The notes under the pieces: model-generated
The model's database searches: none
The model's input: only the letters and a program-made list of their open reading frames with translations
What the model was told of the DNA's origin: nothing
Translations under genes and position numbers: made by a program
DNA from: Flavobacteriia bacterium
GTDB taxonomy: Bacteria > Bacteroidota > Bacteroidia > Flavobacteriales > Flavobacteriaceae
Length of the DNA: 64,000 bases
Reading direction: 5' to 3'
Assembly: GCA_011391075.1 (NCBI GenBank)
Contig: JAABRF010000006.1
Span: 1-64,000 of the forward strand
Shown: positions 1 through 6,488 of the stretch, piece after piece
How the letters are laid out: each line of letters starts with the position of its first letter
Position numbering within the stretch: the stretch's first letter is position 1

Positions 1-1628
1 TGAGAGATTCAAAATGTTTGGTATTCATCGGTTCGCACATTGGTGAAAACATGCATAATTCTCAAGTACAAGAAGTTTCTGAAGCTATTGATAAAGGCGT
101 TAGCATCATTACGGTTGACCCACGTCTTTCAACAGTAGCCAGCAAATCTAAGTTCTGGTTGCCTATTCGTCCTGCGACAGATATGGCTTTGTTGTTAGCT
201 TGGATGAATGTCATCATTTTCGAAGAATTATACGATAAAGAATACGTTGCCAAATACACTACCGGATTTGATCAACTCAAAGAACACGTCCGTCCTTTCA
301 CTCCTGAATGGGCCTACAGCATAACCGATTTGACTCCCAAAATGATTCGGGATTCTGCTATAGAAATGGCTCATGCTGCACCAGCAGTTATGATTCACCC
401 AGGAAGACATGTAACTTGGTATGGTGATGATACCCAACGTTCCAGAGCTATTGGTATTCTCAATGCTTTGTTGGGCTCTTGGGGTCGTCGCGGCGGATTT
501 TATTTCAATGAAAAAGCCAAAGTGCCAAAATTCCCTGCACCTGGATATCCCGAACCAGCTTGGGCTGCTAAAGATTTAAATGTCAATTTACCCTTAGCTA
601 AGGAAGGTGTTACCAATAATGTAATCAAAGCTTCACTTCCCAAAACCGATTTACCACATCAAGTAAAAGCATGGTTTGTAGCTGCAACCAACTTGACTTA
701 TTCAGTTCCCGAAGATCGTGAAGTATTCAAAAAAGCATTGGAAGCTCTAGAATTTTTAGTAGTTATAGATTTATACAATGTGGAAATTGCCGGTTATGCC
801 GATGTAGTTTTGCCTGAATGTTCTTATTTGGAAAGACACGATATCGTTAGAACATCCGAATTTAGAGAACCTTCTATTGCCTTGAGAGTTCCGGCAGCCC
901 AACCTCGTTGGGAATCCAAACCGGGATGGGAAATTGCCAAATTGATAGGTGATAAACTAGGATTAAACGAATATTTCAACTATAAAAACTTTGAAGAAGT
1001 ATTGAGATGGCAATTGGAGAAAATGGGAACTTCTTATGATGAAATGTTGAAAATTGGAGTCAAAAATCTACCACGCACCAGTGGTCCCTTATACATTGAA
1101 GATGGTGCTGATTATGCCTTTAAAACGCCATCAGGTAAAATTGAATTGTATTCAAAAGAATTGGAAGAATTCGGATTTGATCCCATGCCGGTCTTCACAG
1201 CACACGAACAACCACCCATGAACTATTTCCGTTTAATTTATGGTAGAGCTCCTATGCATACCTTTAGTAAAACGGTCAATAGTCCTCATTTGAATGATTT
1301 GAGAAGTGAAAACAATTTGTGGATTAATCCAAGAGTAGCCAAAATCTGGAATTTGAAACCCGGACAAGAAGTTTGGTTGCAAAATCAAGATGAAGTTACT
1401 TCCAGTTTCCCAATTAAAGTGAGATTAACTGAAAGAATTCGTTGGGATTCCGTATACATGGTACATGGTTTTGGTCATAAAGATAAAAATATGACCCGAG
1501 CCTATGGTAAAGGAATCAATGATACCGAAATGATTACTAAAGTGATGGTAGATCCTTTAATGGGAGGTACTGGAATGAGAGGTAATTTTGTAACAATTTT
1601 AACCGAAAACCCTAAAGAAACTGTATAA
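1..1628 (+). CDS. psrA: Molybdopterin oxidoreductase, PsrA/PhsA-like catalytic subunit (5' partial)
   Basis: This is the C-terminal ~540 residues of a DMSO-reductase-family molybdenum enzyme. The frame is open from base 3 with no start codon, so the gene begins upstream and the Tat signal and N-terminal [4Fe-4S] region lie outside the window. Visible are the Mo-bisPGD fold with ADVVLPEC followed by YLERHD, and a C-terminal dinucleotide-binding domain with HTFSKTVNSP and ENNLWINP, the pattern of polysulfide and thiosulfate reductases. It stops one base before psrB. The family reduces polysulfide or thiosulfate, or oxidises sulfite, at the outer face of the inner membrane and exchanges electrons through PsrB and PsrC with quinone. 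The neighbouring sulfur-transport and rhodanese genes support a sulfur substrate. Tetrathionate, arsenate or sulfite (SoeA) enzymes remain possible because the specificity-determining N-terminus is missing. Confidence 0.85.
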   Translation, partial: RDSKCLVFIGSHIGENMHNSQVQEVSEAIDKGVSIITVDPRLSTVASKSKFWLPIRPATDMALLLAWMNVIIFEELYDKEYVAKYTTGFDQLKEHVRPFTPEWAYSITDLTPKMIRDSAIEMAHAAPAVMIHPGRHVTWYGDDTQRSRAIGILNALLGSWGRRGGFYFNEKAKVPKFPAPGYPEPAWAAKDLNVNLPLAKEGVTNNVIKASLPKTDLPHQVKAWFVAATNLTYSVPEDREVFKKALEALEFLVVIDLYNVEIAGYADVVLPECSYLERHDIVRTSEFREPSIALRVPAAQPRWESKPGWEIAKLIGDKLGLNEYFNYKNFEEVLRWQLEKMGTSYDEMLKIGVKNLPRTSGPLYIEDGADYAFKTPSGKIELYSKELEEFGFDPMPVFTAHEQPPMNYFRLIYGRAPMHTFSKTVNSPHLNDLRSENNLWINPRVAKIWNLKPGQEVWLQNQDEVTSSFPIKVRLTERIRWDSVYMVHGFGHKDKNMTRAYGKGINDTEMITKVMVDPLMGGTGMRGNFVTILTENPKETV

Positions 1629-1629
1629 A

Positions 1630-2166
1630 ATGAGATATGTAATGGTCATAGACACGCTGAAATGCGTGGGATGTAGCGACTGTGTAGTAGCTTGTCAAAC
1701 CGAAAACGATGTTCCGCATGGATACTGTAGAGATTGGGTTACCGAATCTGTAACAGGAACTTATCCGGAAGTTGAGATAGAATTGAGATCTGAAAGATGT
1801 AATCAATGTGACAACTCGCCTTGCGTTAGAACTTGTCCGACAGCTGCCAGTCATATTATTGAAGGTGGTATTGTATTGGTCGATCGAGATTTGTGTATAG
1901 GATGTGGTGCTTGTGTGGAATCTTGTCCTTATGACGCTCGTTATCGTCATCCGGATTGGGGAACAATTGATAAATGTACTTTCTGTGTACACAGAGTGCA
2001 AAAAGGTCAAAATCCCGCTTGTGTATCTGTATGTCCAACCAACTGTATGTATTTTGGAGACTTAGATGACTCCAACAGTGAAGTAGCCAAACTTTTAGCA
2101 GTGAGAAAACACAAAGTTTTGGCTGAAGCAGCCGGAACATCACCCAATGTTTATTATCTAATTTAA
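1630..2166 (+). CDS. psrB: Four-cluster ferredoxin subunit PsrB/PhsB
   Basis: This 178-residue electron-transfer subunit carries 16 cysteines in the four-group arrangement of DMSO-reductase-family B subunits: C12/15/18/22, C57/60/65/69, C89/92/95/99 and C116/119/131/135. That predicts four [4Fe-4S] clusters wiring the molybdenum subunit to the membrane quinol site. Length matches PsrB/PhsB proteins. It has no signal peptide, as expected if it is exported bound to a Tat-targeted PsrA partner. Its ATG lies one base after the psrA stop, so translation is probably coupled. The next gene (NrfD type) is 94 bases downstream in the same operon. Confidence 0.92.
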   Translation: MRYVMVIDTLKCVGCSDCVVACQTENDVPHGYCRDWVTESVTGTYPEVEIELRSERCNQCDNSPCVRTCPTAASHIIEGGIVLVDRDLCIGCGACVESCPYDARYRHPDWGTIDKCTFCVHRVQKGQNPACVSVCPTNCMYFGDLDDSNSEVAKLLAVRKHKVLAEAAGTSPNVYYLI

Positions 2167-2176
2167 TCATTATAAG

Positions 2177-2236
2177 GTTGTTGAGCTATATGTTTTAAGT
2201 CTTCATTTAGTCCAAAAAAATCCATAACTCAACAAC
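2177..2236 (+). repeat. Inverted repeat in the psrB-psrC gap
   Basis: GTTGTTGAG at 2177-2185 is matched by its exact reverse complement CTCAACAAC at 2228-2236. In the mRNA this would form a 9-bp stem enclosing 42 nt just upstream of the psrC start. No U-run follows, so it is not a terminator. It could be a degraded dispersed repeat or an mRNA-stability element. Confidence 0.45.
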
Positions 2237-2260
2237 TTAATAACCAATAACTTTTATCAA

Positions 2261-3211
2261 ATGAACGAAGAAGTTTTTATCAGCGGCAGAAATATTCCAC
2301 ATATAGACCCACATTTAACTTTGTGGGAATTCCCTATTTCTCTGTATTTATTCTTAGGTGGTTTAGCAGCGGGAATATTGTTGTTTTCAGCTATTTTACA
2401 CCTTATCAATAAAGAAGACGAATTTAAAGGTGCTTCCAAATGGGCACCCATGATTGTACCCTTTGCATTAGCTATTGGGCTTTTGGCCCTTATTTACGAT
2501 TTAGGGAATCCTTTGTACTCTTGGAGATTGTACACTACCATCCGCATAGAATCTCCAATGTCTTGGGGCGCTTGGGTTCTTTTAATCGTTACTCCAATGT
2601 CAATGTTATGGGTAATGACTTACGTCAGAGAATTATTCCCAAAATTGAAATATGAGACTTTCAAAATGCCTTTTTTATATAAAATAGAAGCATTTGCCAT
2701 CAAATATAAAAAATATATGGCGTTAGCTTTTTTACCTTTGACTGTGATTTTAGGTATTTACACCGGGATTTTGTTGTCGGCTTTTAATGCCCGACCTCTA
2801 TGGAATAATGCCATTTTAGGACCTTTATTCTTTGTTTCCGGATTGTCAACAGCAGCAGCTACAGTTATTTTATTTGCAAAATCAGCTCATGAAAGACATT
2901 GGTTTAGTAAAATAGATATTCTGTTAATCGTCATAGAAATTGGTTTGATTATCCATTTAATCATGGGATATTATGCCGGTAATGAAATGCAAATAGAAGC
3001 TGTTAAAATTTTAGTTGGTGGCGATTTTACAACCATGTTTTTTGGCTTTTTGGTGGTATTAGGTTTATTAGTACCCTTAATTTTAGAGATTTTTGAACTA
3101 GCAGGATTCAAAGTTCCGGTTATCATTCCTGCCATTTTAATTTTAATTGGTGGATTGGTTTTCAGAGTTCTGATGGTAGAAGCCGGTCAAATCACGCGCG
3201 TTCTTTATTAA
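2261..3211 (+). CDS. psrC: NrfD-family membrane subunit, PsrC-like quinol site
   Basis: This 316-residue integral membrane protein has about eight hydrophobic segments and belongs to the NrfD/PsrC family. A short hydrophilic N-terminus (ISGRNIPHIDPHL) precedes the first helix, LYLFLGGLAAGILLF. PsrC anchors PsrAB to the inner membrane and holds the quinone/quinol site. Length and position directly after the ferredoxin gene match PsrABC. The ATG at 2261 follows an AT-rich leader without a Shine-Dalgarno sequence, which is normal in this phylum. The nearest alternatives are the membrane subunits of sulfite dehydrogenase (SoeC) and tetrathionate reductase (TtrC), which are of the same superfamily. 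Confidence 0.88.
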   Translation: MNEEVFISGRNIPHIDPHLTLWEFPISLYLFLGGLAAGILLFSAILHLINKEDEFKGASKWAPMIVPFALAIGLLALIYDLGNPLYSWRLYTTIRIESPMSWGAWVLLIVTPMSMLWVMTYVRELFPKLKYETFKMPFLYKIEAFAIKYKKYMALAFLPLTVILGIYTGILLSAFNARPLWNNAILGPLFFVSGLSTAAATVILFAKSAHERHWFSKIDILLIVIEIGLIIHLIMGYYAGNEMQIEAVKILVGGDFTTMFFGFLVVLGLLVPLILEIFELAGFKVPVIIPAILILIGGLVFRVLMVEAGQITRVLY

Positions 3212-3288
3212 ACTTTTCATAATCAGCATTCATATCAATAAAATGGTTATTAAAAGTATATATTCAAAAAATAAATAAATTTAAACAG

Positions 3289-3816
3289 ATGAAAATTAAT
3301 CCAGATAAACAACATGTATATTGGAATCCTTATTTTGCAGGTTTCCTAATGGGAATTATCTTATTACTCACTTTTTACCTTACCGGTAGAGGTTTGGGTG
3401 CATCGGGTGCTGCAAAGGCTATTGTTACACAAACTGTTCATACGGTTGCACCAACCCATACTGAAAACAACACCTATTACGCCGAGCAGTTTAAAGGCGG
3501 CAAAACCCCTATCAGCAATTGGTTGGTGTTTGAAGTAATTGGAATTGTAATTGGAGCTTTTATTTCTGGATCATTATCGGGAAGAGCCTTTTTCAGGGTA
3601 CAACATTCCCCTAAAATTACCAGCAGACGCCGACTTTGGTTTGCCCTTCTCGGTGGAGCTTTATTCGGATTTGGCGCTCAATTTGCCAAAGGTTGTACCA
3701 GTGGCGCAGCATTGAGTGGAATGGCAGTATTGTCATTAGGTGGATTCATAGCCATGTTATCTATTTTCGGTGGAGCTTATTTATTTGCTTACTTCTTTAG
3801 AAAACTTTGGATTTAA
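3289..3816 (+). CDS. YeeE/YedE-family sulfur transport protein, first half
   Basis: This 175-residue membrane protein has about four hydrophobic segments and the family signature FAKGCTSG, whose cysteine (C136) is the only one in the chain. YeeE/YedE proteins move thiosulfate or sulfane sulfur across the inner membrane; in the characterised transporter YeeE/TsuA, conserved cysteines line the path. Full-length YeeE is about 350 residues. Here the fold is split over two adjacent genes, a known arrangement (PmpAB-like), so this protein and the next probably act together. A hydrophilic stretch around residues 45-75 probably lies outside the membrane. It is co-oriented with psrABC, with a 77-base gap. 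Confidence 0.85.
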   Translation: MKINPDKQHVYWNPYFAGFLMGIILLLTFYLTGRGLGASGAAKAIVTQTVHTVAPTHTENNTYYAEQFKGGKTPISNWLVFEVIGIVIGAFISGSLSGRAFFRVQHSPKITSRRRLWFALLGGALFGFGAQFAKGCTSGAALSGMAVLSLGGFIAMLSIFGGAYLFAYFFRKLWI

Positions 3817-3846
3817 TCCACTTAAATTTATTTAATTATTAAATCA

Positions 3847-3868
3847 GGTTGCTGAGCTTGTCGAAGCA
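3847..3868 (+). repeat. Dispersed intergenic motif (GAGCTTGTCGAAG type)
   Basis: The gap between the two YeeE/YedE genes carries TGCTGAGCTTGTCGAAGCA, close to the short palindromic motif CTTCGACAAGCTCAG scattered through intergenic DNA of many bacteria, including Bacteroidota. It is followed by the direct repeat TAATTTCTAACTTC. It probably carries no gene-specific function. Confidence 0.45.
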
Positions 3869-3900
3869 CTAATTTCTAACTTCTAATTTCTAACTTCAAC

Positions 3901-4488
3901 ATGGGACCATTAATACCAGAAATCATTTCACCCGAATGGAATAACATCATCGCTATCGTTTTAGGGATAGCTTTTGGATATGTACTTGAATCAGCTGGAT
4001 TTTCTTCTTCAAGAAAATTAGTAGGCGTATTTTACGGCTATGATTTCGCTGTTTTAAGAGTGTTTTTTACTGCAGCTATAACCGCCTCTATAGGTCTATT
4101 GTTTATGGACTATTTTGGATGGGTAAATATGGCTGCATTGGACGGACTTCCCGCTAGAGTTTATCCTATTATCGTAGGAGGAATCATCATGGGATTGGGA
4201 TTTGTAACCGGTGGTTTTTGCCCCGGAACATGCATAACAGCTATAGGTATCGGCAAATTGGACGGTTATGTCTTCTTTGGCGGTATTATATTAGGTGTAT
4301 TTGTGTTTTCGGAAATGTTTCCTCTTTTTGAAAACTTTTACAATTCAAGCAATTTAGGCGATGTATCGGTACCTCAGTACTTCAACATAAGTCCTTATTG
4401 GTTCATGGTAGGGGTTTCCGTCATCGCAATTGTAGCTTTCTATGTTACACTTCAAATCCGCAAACGCATTAAAAAAGTTGAATATTAG
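3901..4488 (+). CDS. YeeE/YedE-family sulfur transport protein, second half
   Basis: This 195-residue membrane protein with about five hydrophobic segments carries the family motif GGFCPGTC (C107 and C111) followed by ITAIGIGKLDG. It is the partner of the preceding 175-residue half. Together they supply the KGCTSG and GFCPGTC cysteine motifs that full-length YeeE/YedE has in one chain. It probably passes thiosulfate or persulfide sulfur between periplasm and cytoplasm by thiol exchange. The direction of transport cannot be told from sequence. The stop lies about 50 bases before the first rhodanese gene of the same operon. Confidence 0.85.
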   Translation: MGPLIPEIISPEWNNIIAIVLGIAFGYVLESAGFSSSRKLVGVFYGYDFAVLRVFFTAAITASIGLLFMDYFGWVNMAALDGLPARVYPIIVGGIIMGLGFVTGGFCPGTCITAIGIGKLDGYVFFGGIILGVFVFSEMFPLFENFYNSSNLGDVSVPQYFNISPYWFMVGVSVIAIVAFYVTLQIRKRIKKVEY

Positions 4489-4541
4489 TTGAAAGTTGTA
4501 ATTAATATAACTTGAATATCAAACCTATATCTAAACCAAAA

Positions 4542-5258
4542 ATGAAAAAACGATATATTTTTCTCGCATTAGTCCCGATAGTTTTATCTATTTTATTGGC
4601 TCTTTTACCTGATAAAAGTAATTCGATTGATGCCAAAAGAATCGCTAAAAATCTCAAATCGGCTAAATACACAGGAGTTTCCCCCGATAAATTGTTGTTG
4701 GAAGCTGTAAATAATGACCGCTTTATACAACCTGATGAATTGGCAACAGTCATCATGGGACAAGATCCATCTTATATGTTAATCGATTTAAGAGATGCCG
4801 GTCAATTTGAAAAATTCACATTGCCTGGAGCTATCAATATTCCTTCTGATCAAATAATGACTGAAGAAAATAGAGCTACTTTTGAATCGGATGCCTATAA
4901 ATATGTTTTAATTTCAAATGGCACCATCCTTTCCGATCAAGTTTGGATGATTCTCCGCAGAGCAGGTTATGATAATCTAAAAGTCCTCAACGGCGGTTTG
5001 AATCAATTTTATCAATTGTATCTCAATCCACCCAAACCAGGTGATTTGGATCCTAGTGAAGCATTTGACAACTATCGATTCCGCAAAGCAGTAGGCGCAC
5101 ATTTGGGTTTGCCAAATCCCGATGAATTTATTCCGGGTGGAAGTGCTGCGGTTGTTGCACCTAGTGTCACAACAGAAACGGCAAAATCTGCAACTAAAAC
5201 GCCTGCCAAAAAAGTCGTGCCTGTAAAAGCAGCCGGTGGTGGCGATGAAGGTTGTTAA
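4542..5258 (+). CDS. Membrane-anchored rhodanese-fold protein with C-terminal GGGDEGC tail (I)
   Basis: This 238-residue protein has one N-terminal membrane anchor (residues 1-22, MKKR start, so the rest is predicted periplasmic), then a rhodanese-like domain (about 62-160; MLIDLRDAGQF and KVLNGGL are recognisable), a Thr/Ala/Lys/Pro-rich linker (about 203-230) and the tail AGGGDEGC. The catalytic-loop cysteine of active rhodaneses (xCxxG) is replaced by Ser125 (ISNGT). The only cysteine in the mature chain is the last residue, C238. I prefer the ATG at 4542 over an in-frame TTG at 4512 because it gives a compact signal anchor. It is probably a non-classical sulfur carrier or partner of the adjacent Psr and YeeE/YedE proteins. 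The function is inference; the missing cysteine and the tail are seen directly. Confidence 0.88.
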   Translation: MKKRYIFLALVPIVLSILLALLPDKSNSIDAKRIAKNLKSAKYTGVSPDKLLLEAVNNDRFIQPDELATVIMGQDPSYMLIDLRDAGQFEKFTLPGAINIPSDQIMTEENRATFESDAYKYVLISNGTILSDQVWMILRRAGYDNLKVLNGGLNQFYQLYLNPPKPGDLDPSEAFDNYRFRKAVGAHLGLPNPDEFIPGGSAAVVAPSVTTETAKSATKTPAKKVVPVKAAGGGDEGC

Positions 5259-5259
5259 T
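5229..5259 (+). repeat. 31-bp block identical to 6020-6050
   Basis: The last codons, stop codon and two following bases of the first rhodanese gene are identical, base for base, to 6020-6050 at the end of the second. The encoded residues are AAGGGDEGC. Identity includes all synonymous positions, while the rest of the two genes has diverged strongly. Confidence 0.9.
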
Positions 5260-5356
5260 AATGCAAGGTATTACAAATACATTTTAAAGTTTAGTTTTAA
5301 ATATTCAAACTTAAAGAAGTAATATCCATTCAATCAATAAAATAAAATAACAAATT

Positions 5357-6049
5357 ATGAGCGATAATAAAACCGTTAATCACATGATAGAATTAACTAA
5401 AACCAATAGAATCACTTTTGGAGTGATTATCGTTTTAGTGATTTTATTATTAGGTTTTCTATTTTTAAAACCTGTAAAATATGCTTTCAATACAACTCTT
5501 GATAAAGAAATAGCTGATTTAAAAGTAGCCGATTATCAAATTTCTCCACAAGTATTGGCTCAAGCTTTATTGAAAAAAGACGCTTCTATGGTGTGTGTTG
5601 ATGTACGCAGTCCTTTTGAATTTGCCAAAGGACATTTACCCGAAGCACAAAACATCTATAAAGTCAATCTTTTCTCTGATGATCAAATTGAATTCTTCAA
5701 AGACTTAAAAAAAGGGAATAAAACAGCTGTTTTGTATGGCGGTTCGGCTTCTGAAGCCAATGTTCCTTTTATGATTTTGAAACAAATGGGCATTGATAAT
5801 GTAAAGTACTTGACAGTAGGTTATGAAGTGATGAAAAGTGGTAATTGGGCAGAAATAGCAGCCAATACAACTCAATATAACGATGAAACACCCATAGTTG
5901 ATTTTGCTAAGTTCATTTCTGATGCTCAAATACAAAACCAACCTACTGGAACAGCTACTGATAATGCTCCCAAACCTGAAATTTCCAAACCTAAAACCGT
6001 TGTCAAACCAGCCGCTCCGGCAGCCGGTGGTGGCGATGAAGGTTGTTAA
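5357..6049 (+). CDS. Membrane-anchored rhodanese-fold protein with C-terminal GGGDEGC tail (II)
   Basis: This 230-residue protein has the same architecture as the preceding gene: a basic N-terminus, one membrane helix (about 20-38), a rhodanese-like domain (about 63-160; VDVRSPFEFAKGHLPEAQN is well conserved), a Lys/Pro/Ala linker (about 200-222) and the tail AAGGGDEGC ending in C230. In the catalytic loop the sequence is VLYGGSAS, so Gly128 stands where the nucleophilic cysteine should be. C80 lies in the strand before the VDVRSP motif, not in the active loop. It is last in the operon and followed by a strong terminator. The shared tail suggests that it and the first rhodanese serve the same partner. 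It could be a sulfur-relay protein, or a structural protein that kept only the fold. Confidence 0.88.
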   Translation: MSDNKTVNHMIELTKTNRITFGVIIVLVILLLGFLFLKPVKYAFNTTLDKEIADLKVADYQISPQVLAQALLKKDASMVCVDVRSPFEFAKGHLPEAQNIYKVNLFSDDQIEFFKDLKKGNKTAVLYGGSASEANVPFMILKQMGIDNVKYLTVGYEVMKSGNWAEIAANTTQYNDETPIVDFAKFISDAQIQNQPTGTATDNAPKPEISKPKTVVKPAAPAAGGGDEGC

Positions 6050-6066
6050 TTTTCGGAATTTTATAT

Positions 6067-6100
6067 AAAAAAACGCATCTTATAGGGATGCGTTTTTTTT
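6067..6100 (+). terminator. Terminator of the sulfur operon
   Basis: CGCATC (6074-6079) pairs with GATGCG (6087-6092), extended by A-run/T-run pairing on both sides, and ends in eight T's. It lies 18 bases after the second rhodanese stop. The flanking A-run makes it plausible on both strands. Confidence 0.85.
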
Positions 6101-6141
6101 ATGCTTTTATGTGTTGTTAAAAAACTATTGTGCTTATCCAG

Positions 6142-6372
6142 CCTATAAAAAAGGTAGATGAACCTATAAAACCGGTAGGTGAACCTATCAAAAAGGTAGG
6201 TGAACCTATCAAAAAGGTAGGTGAACCTATCAAAAAGGTAGGCGAACCTATCAAAAAGGTAGGTGAACCTATCAAAAAGGTAGGCGAACCTATGAAAAAG
6301 GTAGGTGAACCTATCAAAAAGGTAGGTGAACCTATAAAACTGGTAGGTGAGCCTATCAAAAAGGTAGGTAAA
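6142..6372. repeat. 21-bp tandem repeat, 11 units
   Basis: Eleven head-to-tail 21-bp units lie between the sulfur-operon terminator and the convergent helicase gene. Consensus unit parts are CCTATCAAAAA then GGTAGGTGAA. Units at 6184, 6205, 6247 and 6310 are identical; those at 6226 and 6268 differ only by T to C at position 18. The edge units are more diverged, as in expanding arrays. Because 21 is a multiple of three, the array is open in frames on both strands (heptads KKVGEPI on plus, FLIGSPT on minus). Each unit also has self-complementary arms, CCTATC and GGTAGG, around an A5 loop. The array starts right after the operon terminator. I treat it as a non-coding array. Confidence 0.95.
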
Positions 6373-6488
6373 CCCAGATAAATGGAAGCCTAGCCTTGAT
6401 ACATTAATACATTACCTAGATATCATCAAGTTGAAAAAGCCATTTCTTATAGAAGTCAAGTGCATCACACAGCTATTTTCCCGCCACA

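Noticed and set aside
1612-2170. Two minus-strand frames opposite psrB
   Set aside because: Shadows of the cysteine-rich psrB codons.
5357-6049. Active sulfurtransferase using C80 in rhodanese II
   Set aside because: C80 is in the strand before VDVRSP, not the catalytic loop, and is absent from the first copy.
6142-6372. CRISPR array
   Set aside because: Units are contiguous 21-mers with no unique spacers and no cas genes nearby.
6130-6381. 83-residue heptad protein (KKVGEPI repeats)
   Set aside because: It is the direct translation of the 21-bp array, which is open on both strands for purely arithmetic reasons. There is no separate promoter and the start lies in the array edge. Kept as a finding only.
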